DNA of 62,455 nt from Bacteroidaceae bacterium (GCA_017503235.1 JAFVTL010000010.1:1-62455); one strand, 5' to 3'; shown: positions 44,701 through 52,772, counted from the stretch's first letter. Program-made: numbers and translations. The notes: a model not told the origin generated them from the sequence alone.

Positions 44701-45116
44701 AAGGAAAGATGGACAAGGCTCAAAAAGCACTCGACTATAGCCTTGAAGTCATACCTGCCGCCAAGGTACCACACGACTATATGTTCAACTCCAAGGACAT
44801 GGCCAACCTTTACATCCTATTGGGTGACACTGAAAAGGCCAAACTGATATTGAACGACTTGGCCAACACAGCAGTAGAATACATTACCTGGTACTTGAGC
44901 TTGAACGAAAACCAGCTGATAAACAGCTATGGTGAATGTGCACAACATTTGTCCAACTTGAACCAGATAAACAAGAGTTTTGCCCAGATTGTGGACATGG
45001 ATGGAAGCAAGAGCAAGGACATGCAGGAACAATCGGCCAAAGTAGCATTGCACTACGCACAGAAGTTCGACGAACTTTATGAAGCACTCAAAACCCGTTT
45101 GGGAATAGAAGAATAA
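41724..45116 (+). CDS. DUF2723 membrane protein, candidate protein O-glycosyltransferase
   Basis: 1130 residues. The N-terminal ~350 carry about ten membrane helices and the family signature near the start (TVEPTASFWDCPEFITTGYK, then GHPPGAPFFML). The acidic residues in this first loop resemble those of GT-C type mannosyltransferases. More helices lie around 600-690, and the soluble C-terminal ~450 residues contain YTNGDNDSFPLWYGQEVEGY and TPR-like helices (AQKALDYSLEVIPAAKVPHD). DUF2723 proteins are conserved in Bacteroidota and are thought to be lipid-linked-sugar-dependent glycosyltransferases. That role is from general knowledge, not proven here. A polysaccharide deacetylase gene follows, which fits an envelope function. 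Confidence 0.85.
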   Translation: MKQYKFVNNLTGWLAFLIAAITYCLTVEPTASFWDCPEFITTGYKLEVGHPPGAPFFMLTANLFSQFASDPTQVAYMVNIMNALMSAACIMFLFWSITHLVKKLVCPEDAAMTTGKTITIIASGLVGALAYTWSDTFWFSAVEGEVYAYSSLFTAVVFWLILKWETVANEPGSDRWLILIAYLMGLSIGVHLLNLLCIPAIVLVYYYKKNPDANLKGSLLALTASAALIAAVLYGIVPGVVKVGGWLELFFVNTLDMPFNTGVIVYIILLAAIILWGVYESYTEKSRKRMNLSFLATIAMTGIPFYGHGTSSIVIGLLVLGALAAYLFAKLSPKWQISARTLNTALLCIMMIMVGYSSYALIVIRSTANTPMDQNSPEDIFTLGEYLGREQYGTRPLFYGKTFSSKPALEEVEGGCRYVIKKGAPVYQRKEKASPDEKDRYEIIRYKDDYIYAQNMLFPRMYSEKHVEGYDSWVGGFEGKQVPYNQCGTIMMVNVPTQWENIKFFFNYQVNFMYWRYFMWNFAGRQNDIQGQGEIEHGNWITGIPFIDNILVGNQEFLPSDLKNNKGHNVFYCLPLLLGLIGLFWQAYKTHTVTAADGTTYERQTGIQQFWIVFFLFFMTGLAIVLYLNQTPMQVRERDYAYAGSFYAFSIWIGMGVAGVAQWLQKKLGEKPAAIVAAVACLCIPVQMVSQTWDDHDRSGRYACTEFGQNYLDTLPEEGNPIIYTNGDNDSFPLWYGQEVEGYRTDARVCNLSYLQTDWYIDQMKRAAYDSPALPIDWKRIEYVQGTNEYVEVRPEVKETIDNFYKQNPEEAAKSFGENPYEVKNVLKYWVREAKNGLKMIPTDSLVIKLDKEAIKRSGMMIPKELNGEIPEYMHISLKGKDKLYKSELMMLEMLANHNWERPIYMAITVGADNHLNLTDNFMQEGLAYRITPFNTTKLNARIDSEKMYDNLMNKYKFGNISDADVYLDETVLRMSQTHRRMFIQLASQLISEGKMDKAQKALDYSLEVIPAAKVPHDYMFNSKDMANLYILLGDTEKAKLILNDLANTAVEYITWYLSLNENQLINSYGECAQHLSNLNQINKSFAQIVDMDGSKSKDMQEQSAKVALHYAQKFDELYEALKTRLGIEE

Positions 45117-45122
45117 CCATTC

Positions 45123-45150
45123 GTCCGGTGGGCAGCAATGTCCACCGGAC
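45123..45150 (+). terminator. Hairpin between DUF2723 and deacetylase genes
   Basis: GTCCGGTGG and CCACCGGAC form a perfect 9-bp stem with a 10-nt loop. No T run follows, so it may be a weak terminator or attenuator. It contains the ATG at 45138, which argues against that start for the next gene. Confidence 0.6.
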
Positions 45151-45164
45151 AAATATCAAGAATC

Positions 45165-45776
45165 ATGTTCATAGAGCAACCTCCACGTATCATCCGCTGG
45201 CTTTACCCACGTGCCTATTGGCGCATGGATAAGAATGTAAAAGCTGTCTACCTGACTTTCGACGACGGCCCCATACCAGGCATCACTCCGTGGGTACTGG
45301 ACTTGTTGGACAAATACCACATCAAAGCGACCTTCTTCCTGGTGGGTGACAATGTGAGAAAGCATCCCGAAGAGTTTAAAATGATTGTAGAACGGGGACA
45401 TCGCCTCGGGAACCACACTTATAACCACATACGAGGCTTTGAATACCTGAGCAAGAATTACTTGGAGAATACGGACAAAGCCAACGAACTGATACAGACA
45501 GACCTTTTCCGTCCCCCTCACGGACACATGCGATGGGGACAATACATGATTCTTCGCAACAAATACCGCATAGTGATGTGGGACTTGGTTACACGTGATT
45601 ACAGCAAATGTCTGAATGGTCCCCAAGTATTAGGGAAAGTGAAAAAATACGTCCGTAACGGTTCCATCATTACGTTCCATGACTCCATCAAAAGTGAAAA
45701 GAACTTGAAGTATGCACTTCCCAAGGCTATTGAATGGTTGTTGGAACAGGGATATGAGTTCAAGGTGTTTGACTGA
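45165..45776 (+). CDS. Polysaccharide deacetylase (NodB fold, CE4)
   Basis: 203 residues from ATG 45165 (MFIEQPPRI); the ATG at 45138 lies in a hairpin loop. CE4 motifs are present: the catalytic TFDDGP, the metal-binding HRLGNHTYNH and RPPHGHMRWG, and a late ITFHDS. Such enzymes deacetylate peptidoglycan or surface polysaccharide. There is no signal peptide, so it is either cytoplasmic or acts at the inner face. It follows DUF2723 closely, and the two probably form one transcription unit. Confidence 0.92.
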   Translation: MFIEQPPRIIRWLYPRAYWRMDKNVKAVYLTFDDGPIPGITPWVLDLLDKYHIKATFFLVGDNVRKHPEEFKMIVERGHRLGNHTYNHIRGFEYLSKNYLENTDKANELIQTDLFRPPHGHMRWGQYMILRNKYRIVMWDLVTRDYSKCLNGPQVLGKVKKYVRNGSIITFHDSIKSEKNLKYALPKAIEWLLEQGYEFKVFD

Positions 45777-45782
45777 TACCTA

Positions 45783-47189
45783 TCATTTGTATTGGCTCAG
45801 AATGACACAAACCTTATCCTGAAAATCACGCGCCTTCTTCAATTTCAACACATTCTGATTGATGATGACAAAAGCCAATTGGTGTCCGTTGGCTGCTTTC
45901 ACATATCCCGCCAATGAGCTTACTCCCGTCACAGACCCCGTCTTGGCACGCACATTCCGATGCGCCGTAGTACGTTTCATCCGATTCTGCAAGGTCCCGT
46001 CAATCCCTGCAATGGGAAGGGAATCGTAAAGCGGTATGAAAATATCACGATGATAATAGGCGTATTTCAAATATTCAAGCAACAATTCCGGCGAAAGGTA
46101 ATTATACAATGAGACACCACTGCCGTCTGCTATCCGGTAGTCCGCCGGATCGAAACCCAACTCCTTTTTCATAAAGTCCTTCACCGCATCTGTTCCGTCT
46201 TCTACGCTTACACGTCTTCCCTCCGTATGTTGGGCCGCCAAATGAAATAACAATGACTCGGCACACAGATTGTCACTTTCCTTCAAGGCTTCTTCCAACA
46301 CTTCACCTAGGGGACGATGAAGAGTAAACAACTCGGTGATAGAGTCATTGGGAGTCGGAGTGCTGGAAAAGGTCCATTCGCCCGTCGCGATACCTTCCCG
46401 ATTCAGGCGTTCAACAAAAGTATGCACAAAAAAGTCCTGCGACGGATAGATACTAAGCTTCTTGGTAGTAGCCCGTGTTACATTTCCCGAAATCAGAATC
46501 CGGTTATTATGGAACATCCAGTCACGCGTTATCGCCAATTTACCGGCTGACGGAGAATGAGCCTTCGCCCTATTCTCAACTCGATAATAGCTGGAAGCAG
46601 GTACACACTCCACTGCCGGCAAGGAATCTTTCACCACAGGAGAAACCTTAACTTCCACACATCCCCTTTGCAGCATCAATGGTGACAAATAAGGTTGAAA
46701 AGAATTCGGAGAATCATCCCATGACCAACCGGGTCCCCAATAGACAGAATCGGTCATCGAAATATCAGCAACCAACGTATCGGCAATGCAACGGATACCG
46801 CTGGCCGCTACCATCCGTACAAGACTGTCCAAATCTTCATCCATCAGCTCCGGGTCAAAACCTCCAACCAGATACAGATTACCCTTCAACGTATCATTCT
46901 CTATTTTTCCCGAATAGCACAAACGAGTATCCAGCGTATAGTCACTCCCCAACCGAGCCAATGCCGTAACGGAGGTGACCAGTTTCTCAACAGATGCCGG
47001 CCTGTAGAGCTTCTCGCTCTGATGACGGTATAGCGATTCACCGGTAGTCAGGTCAAATACCGTTATACCCACTTCGGAAGTCTTCAGAAACTCTTCGTGC
47101 AACAGCGTATCAATGCGTTGCTCCCATGTTTGGGCATTCATTCCAAACATGGGAAGCACACATAAAATAAAGAAAAGTACGTTTTTCAT
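45783..47189 (-). CDS. dacB: D-alanyl-D-alanine carboxypeptidase/endopeptidase (PBP4 type, S13)
   Basis: 468 residues with a signal peptide ending FGMNAQ. Peptidase S13 motifs are present: SxxK as Ser66-Val-Glu-Lys69, SxN as SDN in KESDNLCAES, and KTG in RAKTGSVTG. The large insert between SxxK and SxN is typical of PBP4. It trims or hydrolyses peptidoglycan cross-links in the periplasm. It follows lpdA by 23 nt on the same strand, so both are probably on one mRNA although their roles are unrelated. Confidence 0.94.
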   Translation of the reverse strand: MKNVLFFILCVLPMFGMNAQTWEQRIDTLLHEEFLKTSEVGITVFDLTTGESLYRHQSEKLYRPASVEKLVTSVTALARLGSDYTLDTRLCYSGKIENDTLKGNLYLVGGFDPELMDEDLDSLVRMVAASGIRCIADTLVADISMTDSVYWGPGWSWDDSPNSFQPYLSPLMLQRGCVEVKVSPVVKDSLPAVECVPASSYYRVENRAKAHSPSAGKLAITRDWMFHNNRILISGNVTRATTKKLSIYPSQDFFVHTFVERLNREGIATGEWTFSSTPTPNDSITELFTLHRPLGEVLEEALKESDNLCAESLLFHLAAQHTEGRRVSVEDGTDAVKDFMKKELGFDPADYRIADGSGVSLYNYLSPELLLEYLKYAYYHRDIFIPLYDSLPIAGIDGTLQNRMKRTTAHRNVRAKTGSVTGVSSLAGYVKAANGHQLAFVIINQNVLKLKKARDFQDKVCVILSQYK

Positions 47190-47212
47190 TCCTTATATAT
47201 ATAGGAGAAGAA

Positions 47213-48553
47213 TCAGAACTCACGGAAAATTTCTCCGGCTGTCGGATGGGGGAATACATAACGTTTCCAATCCTCCAACTTCTTGCCATCTTCGATAGCC
47301 ATTCCCGCCAAAACAATCAGTTCAGAAGCCGGATTACCGAACATGCTGGCACCCAATAAAGTACCATCATCGGCTACAAGTACCTTGCACACACCATTCA
47401 CACCCTCATTTTCGGCCACAAATCGTCCGGAGTAAGCCATCGGGAGCTTGATGGCGCTATATGAGATATTATCTTTCTGCAACGACTCCTCACTGGCACC
47501 TACCGATGCTATTTCCGGATTGGTATATACAATGCCTGGAATGGCACGGTAACTCATCGCATCCTGCTTGCCAAGAATGTGGTGAACAGCCACCTCAGCC
47601 TCGCGAACCGCAGTATGAGCCAACAACGAAACTCCGTTCAAGTCGCCACATACATAGACACCGGGAACAGACGACTGAAGATGTTCATCCACCTTGATAC
47701 ATCTTCTTTCCGTAAGTTCCAAGCCCAAGTTCTCCAATCCGAAACCTTGTGTAACCGGCCGACGTCCCACACTAAGGAGCAGTTTTTCAGCCTCAACGCT
47801 TCCCGTTCCTTCCGCATTCTCATAGGAAACAACCGTTCCTCCTTCCGATTTCGACAAAGCGGTTACTTTCGTGCTCAGCAGGAACTTGATACCCTTCTTG
47901 GCATAATCAGCACGCAGCATGGCCGACAATTCCTTATCCATGCCGCCCAATATTTCGTCCATCATTTCGATGACCGTCACTTGAGTACCCATGCTACAGA
48001 AGAAAGAAGCGAATTCCATACCTATCACTCCCCCACCTACAATAACCAATGAAGCGGGCAGTTCTTTATTGTCCAACGCATTGCGATGTGTCCAATAGTC
48101 AACCTCAGCCACTCCAGGAATGGGTGGAATGAAGGTTTCACTTCCTGTACAGAGCAACAGGTTCTCGCATTCATAAGTATCTTCGCCACACTGTATGGTA
48201 TGTGCATCGATGATAGAAGCTTCGCCATTCACAATATTCACCTGATGGGCGGTGAGCTTAGCCTTGATACCCAACACCAGCTTGCGTACCACCTTCTGCT
48301 TGCGGACCACAATTTTAGCCAAGTCGAAAGAAGCTTCAGGAACCGTCACTGCATATTTTCCGGCATGTTTGGCATAATCGTATACCTTTGCAGAATAAAG
48401 CAATGTCTTTGTGGGGATGCATCCTTCATTCAGACAAACTCCTCCAAGGCTGTTCTTTTCAAACAGCACAACGCTCAGGCCTGCTTTGCCTGCCGCTTCA
48501 GCAGCTGTATAACCCGCCGGGCCGCCGCCAATAATTGCCAATTGGTATTTCAT
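47213..48553 (-). CDS. lpdA: Dihydrolipoyl dehydrogenase
   Basis: 446 residues, normal for the family. FAD site IIGGGPAGYTAAEAA at 7-21, redox pair Cys40/Cys45 in GGVCLNEGCIPTK, NAD site VIVGGGVIGMEFASFF, and the C-terminal active-site His region VFPHPTAGEIF. It reoxidises dihydrolipoamide in 2-oxo-acid dehydrogenase or glycine cleavage complexes. No other complex subunit is next to it. It is divergent from the head-GIN gene and heads a two-gene unit with dacB. Confidence 0.94.
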   Translation of the reverse strand: MKYQLAIIGGGPAGYTAAEAAGKAGLSVVLFEKNSLGGVCLNEGCIPTKTLLYSAKVYDYAKHAGKYAVTVPEASFDLAKIVVRKQKVVRKLVLGIKAKLTAHQVNIVNGEASIIDAHTIQCGEDTYECENLLLCTGSETFIPPIPGVAEVDYWTHRNALDNKELPASLVIVGGGVIGMEFASFFCSMGTQVTVIEMMDEILGGMDKELSAMLRADYAKKGIKFLLSTKVTALSKSEGGTVVSYENAEGTGSVEAEKLLLSVGRRPVTQGFGLENLGLELTERRCIKVDEHLQSSVPGVYVCGDLNGVSLLAHTAVREAEVAVHHILGKQDAMSYRAIPGIVYTNPEIASVGASEESLQKDNISYSAIKLPMAYSGRFVAENEGVNGVCKVLVADDGTLLGASMFGNPASELIVLAGMAIEDGKKLEDWKRYVFPHPTAGEIFREF

Positions 48554-48576
48554 GGTATTTTACGGAATATAATTTG

Positions 48577-48584
48577 TATTTTTG
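48577..48584 (+). promoter_or_regulatory. Putative -7 box of the head-GIN gene
   Basis: TATTTTTG matches TAnnTTTG in the lpdA/head-GIN divergent region. Confidence 0.45.
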
Positions 48585-48675
48585 TGCAAGATAGACATTT
48601 TTTTCAGTATCATTGCAACGTTTCTGCGAAAGTTTGCGTCTAATAAGGAAAGAAACCATAAAAACAAAGAAGAAT

Positions 48676-49527
48676 ATGAAAAAGAATCTGTATGTGTGGG
48701 CAATGCTCATGGTTGTCAGCCTCTTCACTTCAGCTTGCAAGGAGGTATTTGTTCCCAGTAAGGAATACATCACCCAAAAGGTATCGGTGGATGCGTTTGA
48801 CGCCATCGAAGCCCATACCGCCATCAAGGTGGTGTACACGCAAGTCAGCACCCACCAGTCCATCGAAGTTTATGCTCCCGACAACATGATGGAATACATC
48901 GAAGTCAAGGTAGAGAACAATACACTTGTCGCCTCCCTCAAGCTGCCCAAGATGGGATTTGTCATCAAAGGGGACTATACCGCCGAAGTGCGGGTTACGG
49001 CACCGGCTGTACGCAAAGTGACCGCATCGAGCGCCAGCGAAATCATTTTGGAAAGAGGTCTGAGAAACCCGAATCCTGTAAGTCTGGAAGCATCGAGTGC
49101 CGCCCAAATCAAAAGTGGGAAAATCACCAGCCAGGAAGTTTCACTTCTTGCTACAAGCAGCGGCAGCATAACGGTGAAGAATATCCATAGCCAAGGTTTC
49201 AAGGCTGAAAGCAACAGTGCGGGCAATATCAACATTCTGGAAATGAGTTCGGAAGTGGTGGAAGCAGAAGCCAACAGTGCAGGCAAAGTAGAGTTGAAAG
49301 GAAACTGCATGCGGGCTACGCTGACGGCATCGAGTGCCGGAAACCTGAATGCCAGCGAACTGACAGCCGGACACGTCACTGCTGATGCCAGCAGTGCAGG
49401 CAATGTATTCTGTCATGCGAACGAATCCTTGAAGGCCAATGCCTCATCCGCCGGAAACGTTAAATATAAAGGAGAACCGAAGGACTTGTCCATACCTGAA
49501 AAGGGAGGTGTCCAACGAATGGAATAA
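48676..49527 (+). CDS. Head-GIN (DUF2807) domain lipoprotein
   Basis: 283 residues from ATG 48676, which gives the lipoprotein signal MKKNLYVWAMLMVVSL with SACKEV; the ATG at 48613 is upstream of it. The rest is a right-handed parallel beta-helix type repeat: SSA, NSAG, and SSAGN motifs recur about every 20 residues (EASSAAQIKSGKI, ESNSAGNINILEM, TASSAGNLNASEL, DASSAGNVFCHA). These are the putative auto-transporter adhesin, head-GIN family, common in Bacteroidota and of unknown function. Confidence 0.9.
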   Translation: MKKNLYVWAMLMVVSLFTSACKEVFVPSKEYITQKVSVDAFDAIEAHTAIKVVYTQVSTHQSIEVYAPDNMMEYIEVKVENNTLVASLKLPKMGFVIKGDYTAEVRVTAPAVRKVTASSASEIILERGLRNPNPVSLEASSAAQIKSGKITSQEVSLLATSSGSITVKNIHSQGFKAESNSAGNINILEMSSEVVEAEANSAGKVELKGNCMRATLTASSAGNLNASELTAGHVTADASSAGNVFCHANESLKANASSAGNVKYKGEPKDLSIPEKGGVQRME

Positions 49528-49538
49528 CAAGAATCCGT

Positions 49539-49580
49539 GCCTAAAAAATAGTGGATGTGCATTTCGACACACCCACATTC
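49539..49580 (-). terminator. Terminator of dusB, shared-type hairpin
   Basis: On the minus strand GTGGGTGTGT and GCACATCCAC pair around CGAAAT and are followed by TATTTTTT and TAGGCACGGATT. It is the third, truncated copy of the element found after the second GH127 and rubrerythrin. Confidence 0.85.
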
Positions 49581-49584
49581 TTTG

Positions 49585-50568
49585 TTAAATGGCGTAATGC
49601 CCTTTGATGTAATCCAAGATGCTGAAAAGCTCCTTCACCGTCTCGGCACGCAGCATGGCAATGCGCGTTTCCTTGAAGTTGGGTATGCCCTTGAACATCG
49701 GCGAATTGGCCAAATGGCGACGCACATGAAGGATGCCCCGTCGTTCGTCCAACATGTTTACACTGTCCAATACCTGTTGGCGAAGAGTCTCCATTTTCCA
49801 GTCAAACGACAAAGGCGGGAGTTCTTCACCGGTCTGCAGATAGTGCTTCACTTCCTTGAATATCCAGGGACGTCCGAAACTGGCACGACCTATCATAATA
49901 CCATCCACTCCATATTTCTCGAAACATTCCTTGGCGCGTTGGGGAGTAGTGACATCTCCGTTGCCGATAATGGGAATGTGAATGCGCGGATTCTTCTTGA
50001 TGTCGCCTATCAGTGTCCAGTCGGCCTCACCCGTATACATCTGTGCACGTGTCCGGCCATGTACGGTCAATGCCTCGATGCCACAATCCTGCAACTGCTC
50101 GGCCAAATCCACAATAATCCGATGGTCATGATCCCATCCCAAACGGGTCTTTACCGTTACGGGTATCTTCACGGCATCCACCACGGCTTTGGTAATCTCC
50201 AGCAGCAAAGGGATATTCTGAAGCATGCCTGCACCGGCGCCTTTTCCTGCCACCCGTTTCACAGGACATCCGAAATTGATATCAAGAATGTCGGGCTTCG
50301 CTTCTTCCACTATCTTGGCAGCTTCCACCATGGTGGGTACATCCTTCCCATAAATCTGGATAGCCACGGGGCGTTCCTGCTCGTCGATGTTCAACTTCGC
50401 CATGGTCTTGTTCACCGATCGTATCAATGCATCAGCTGAAACGAACTCAGTATAAACCATATCCGCCCCAAACCGCTTGCACATCAGGCGGAAAGCAGGG
50501 TCGGTCACGTCTTCCATCGGAGCCAGAACAACGGGTTGTTCGCCCAAGTCTATATTTCTGATTTTCAT
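49585..50568 (-). CDS. dusB: tRNA-dihydrouridine synthase
   Basis: 327 residues. TIM-barrel flavoenzyme with LAPMEDVTDPAFR at 15-27, the catalytic Cys101 in DINFGCPVKRV, and LTVHGRTRAQMYTG downstream. It reduces uridine in tRNA D-loops with FMN. It resembles the DusB group of Bacteroidota, though the exact site specificity is not proven. It is divergent from the U32 peptidase gene. Confidence 0.93.
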   Translation of the reverse strand: MKIRNIDLGEQPVVLAPMEDVTDPAFRLMCKRFGADMVYTEFVSADALIRSVNKTMAKLNIDEQERPVAIQIYGKDVPTMVEAAKIVEEAKPDILDINFGCPVKRVAGKGAGAGMLQNIPLLLEITKAVVDAVKIPVTVKTRLGWDHDHRIIVDLAEQLQDCGIEALTVHGRTRAQMYTGEADWTLIGDIKKNPRIHIPIIGNGDVTTPQRAKECFEKYGVDGIMIGRASFGRPWIFKEVKHYLQTGEELPPLSFDWKMETLRQQVLDSVNMLDERRGILHVRRHLANSPMFKGIPNFKETRIAMLRAETVKELFSILDYIKGHYAI

Positions 50569-50587
50569 TTTTCGTTTTCTTGTTTTT

Positions 50588-50654
50588 CACCACAGATTGC
50601 ACAGATTAGCACGGATTTTTCATTTATCTGTGTTAATCTGTGCAATCTGTGGTG
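50588..50654. repeat. Palindromic CACCACAGATTGCACAG element
   Basis: CACCACAGATTGCACAGATT and AATCTGTGCAATCTGTGGTG are exact inverse copies around a short spacer, giving an over-20-bp hairpin between dusB and the U32 gene. It is related to the repeats at 4321-4410 and 7062-7117. Confidence 0.85.
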
Positions 50655-50686
50655 TTATTCTGCTGCAAAAATACAGAAAAAACACC

Positions 50687-50694
50687 TACCTTTG
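50687..50694 (+). promoter_or_regulatory. Putative -7 box of the U32 peptidase gene
   Basis: TACCTTTG matches TAnnTTTG, 24 nt before the ATG at 50718. It also shows that the ATG at 50640 is upstream of the likely promoter. Confidence 0.6.
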
Positions 50695-50717
50695 CACAAA
50701 CAGCAAACAAAACGTTT

Positions 50718-51980
50718 ATGTACGACATCAAAGACTTCGAAATAATGGCACCGGTCGGCTCGCGCGAATCCTTGGCGGCGGCTATTCAGGCAGGTGCCGA
50801 TTCCATCTACTTCGGTATCGAGAGTTTGAACATGCGGGCACGCTCGGCCAGCACTTTTACCATCAACGACCTGCGCGAAATAGCCCAGATATGTGATGAA
50901 CACGGCATCAAGAGTTACCTCACCATCAATACCATCATCTATGACGAGGATGTGAAACTGATGCGTACCATCGTGGATGCAGCCAAGGAGGCCGGCATCA
51001 GTGCGGTGATTGCTGCGGATGTGGCGGTGATGTCGTATTGCAACGAAGTGGGTCAGGAAGTACACTTGTCCACCCAACTCAATATCAGCAACGCCGAGGC
51101 GCTGAAGTTCTATGCCCGCTTTGCCGATGTGGTGGTACTGGCCCGCGAATTGAACTTGAAGCAAGTGCGCGAAATCTATGAGGTGATTCAAAAGGAACAA
51201 ATCCGTGGCCCGAAAGGAAAACTGGTACGCATCGAAATGTTCTGTCACGGAGCCCTTTGCATGGCAGTATCCGGCAAATGCTACCTCAGCCTGCACGAAA
51301 TGAACGCCTCGGCCAACCGAGGTGCCTGCATGCAGATTTGCCGTCGGGCATATGAAGTGAAGGACAAGGACAGCGGCGTCGAACTGGAAGTGGACAACAA
51401 ATACATCATGTCGCCCAAGGACCTGAAGACCATCCACTTCATGGACGAGATGATAGAAGCCGGTGTACGGGTGTTCAAGATAGAAGGCCGCGCCCGTGGT
51501 CCTGAATATGTGCGTACCGTGGTGGAATGTTACAAGGAAGCCATCCGTTCCTACCTCGAAGGCACCTTCACAGACGAAAAGAAGGAAGCGTGGGACATTC
51601 GCCTGAAGACCGTCTTCAACCGTGGTTTCTGGAATGGCTATTACCTCGGCCAACGCTTGGGCGAATGGAGCCGCAACTATGGCTCGGAAGCTACCGAGCG
51701 CAAGGTGTATGTCGGCAAGGGAATCCGTTATTTCTCCAACATCGGTGTGGCTGAATTCCTCGTCGAAGCTGCCGAAATGCAGGTAGGCGACAAGCTTCTC
51801 ATCACCGGGCCTACCACCGGTGCCCTTTTCTTGACGCTGGAAGAAGCTCGTGTCGACCTCAAACCGGTGGACGTAGTGAAGAAAGGCCAGCGGGTGTCGT
51901 TCAAAGTGGACGAAAAGATTCGCCCGAGCGACAAGCTCTACAAGTTAGTCTCCCCAGAGGATTTGAAGAAAAAACCATAG
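50718..51980 (+). CDS. U32 family peptidase-like protein (tRNA hydroxylation type)
   Basis: 420 residues from ATG 50718 (MYDIKDFEIMAPVGSRESLA). The U32 core has GADSIYFGIESLNMRARS near the start, and the conserved Cys/His cluster FCHGALCMAVSGKCYLS, with SANRGACMQICRR. Later comes KIEGRARGPEYVR and a C-terminal beta domain. U32 members of this type, such as TrhP (YegQ), take part in 5-hydroxyuridine formation at tRNA position 34; others are collagenase-like. Length and motif order fit TrhP better than a peptidase. No partner gene is adjacent. Confidence 0.88.
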   Translation: MYDIKDFEIMAPVGSRESLAAAIQAGADSIYFGIESLNMRARSASTFTINDLREIAQICDEHGIKSYLTINTIIYDEDVKLMRTIVDAAKEAGISAVIAADVAVMSYCNEVGQEVHLSTQLNISNAEALKFYARFADVVVLARELNLKQVREIYEVIQKEQIRGPKGKLVRIEMFCHGALCMAVSGKCYLSLHEMNASANRGACMQICRRAYEVKDKDSGVELEVDNKYIMSPKDLKTIHFMDEMIEAGVRVFKIEGRARGPEYVRTVVECYKEAIRSYLEGTFTDEKKEAWDIRLKTVFNRGFWNGYYLGQRLGEWSRNYGSEATERKVYVGKGIRYFSNIGVAEFLVEAAEMQVGDKLLITGPTTGALFLTLEEARVDLKPVDVVKKGQRVSFKVDEKIRPSDKLYKLVSPEDLKKKP

Positions 51981-51989
51981 ACCGCTCAT

Positions 51990-52090
51990 TGCATGTTACA
52001 CAAACAATGAAAAATGTAACATGTGCATGATGCAATCCGTAAAAACAAGGCAGATGGACAAGATGCAAAAATCGTCCATCTGCCTTTGTA
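51990..52090 (+). terminator. Two hairpins after the U32 gene
   Basis: CATGTTAC/GTAACATG (51992-51999 with 52016-52023), then AAGGCAGATGGAC with its inverse (52047-52059 with 52074-52086). The second has a 13-bp stem, but no long T run follows. Confidence 0.55.
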
Positions 52091-52188
52091 TGATAGTAGT
52101 ATCCGCTCCTTTCTGGCTGTTCTTTGTATACTATAATTACTAATCTACATTCGACTGATTATCAGCCGTTTGCTATTTGTCTTAAAGG

Positions 52189-52333
52189 CACCGACCAGCG
52201 TATTAATATCCTCCGACCAGCATAGTAATATCCTCCAACCAAGATAGTACTTTCCTCCAAGCAGGAACGGCCGCTCCTGGTCACCAGCATAGTACGCTCC
52301 TGGTCACCAGGAAAGTACGCTCGTGGTAGGTGG
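52189..52333. repeat. GACCAG island, copy 3 (22-23 nt phased units)
   Basis: Order of units: CCGACCAGCG...ATCC, TCCGACCAGCATAG...ATCC, TCCAACCAAGATAG...TTTCC, TCCAAGCAGGAACGGCCG...CC, then two TGGTCACCAG units. The middle unit has the near palindrome CAGGAACGGCCGCTCCTG. Confidence 0.8.
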
Positions 52334-52404
52334 TGTTTTAATCACTCCGAATCGTTAAGTATATTTATGTACATGTACGACCCTATAATACATATGAGGA
52401 AACT

Positions 52405-52494
52405 GCTTTCATACGTGTCACGGCTATTCAAGTCGCTGATTGTCTGAAGATAGAGGTGAAAGGAAGACGGGAATCCGGCATTCACACGTTTCAC
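52405..52494 (+). repeat. Left 90-bp arm of a noncoding inverted-repeat element
   Basis: GCTTTCATACGTGTCA at the outer end, TAGAGGTGAAAGGAA (52451-52465) and TTCACACGTTTCAC (52481-52494) at the inner end. It aligns without gaps to the reverse complement of 52784-52873, with about two thirds of positions equal; the inner two blocks are perfect. Confidence 0.85.
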
Positions 52495-52508
52495 AAAGTG
52501 GGTGGAAA

Positions 52509-52772
52509 TCCTAACTCAACGTACCAAGACTCATAACTCGGCATACTACGAGTCATAGTACGGCACTTTACGAGTCGTAACTCAATGCTTTACGAGTCGT
52601 AACTCAATGCTTTACGAGTCATAACTCAATGCTTTGCAAAGTGCAAAACGTTCCTATGGAAATATCAAAACGTTCGATAGGAAATATCGTGAACTTCCTA
52701 TGAAAGTTCTTAATACTTCCTATGGTAGTTCGAAAAACTTTCTATGCTTCGTCACTCCTTTCCTCTGCACGC
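52509..52772 (+). repeat. Array of twelve phased 22-nt units
   Basis: Units of exactly 22 nt in register. Units 1-6 (52509-52640) are of the type TCGTAACTCAATGC...GAG, with units 4 and 5 identical. Units 7-11 (52641-52750) share TTCCTATGG or a close variant at one fixed place; unit 12 is degenerate. It lies between the two 90-bp arms. No tRNA, CRISPR repeat or credible gene is seen. Confidence 0.85.

Noticed and set aside
51990..52090. Small RNA gene
   Set aside because: Two hairpins are visible, but with no promoter-like box before them they are more simply the 3' end of the U32 transcript.
52509..52772. CRISPR-like array
   Set aside because: Units are contiguous 22 nt with no spacers, and no cas gene is near.
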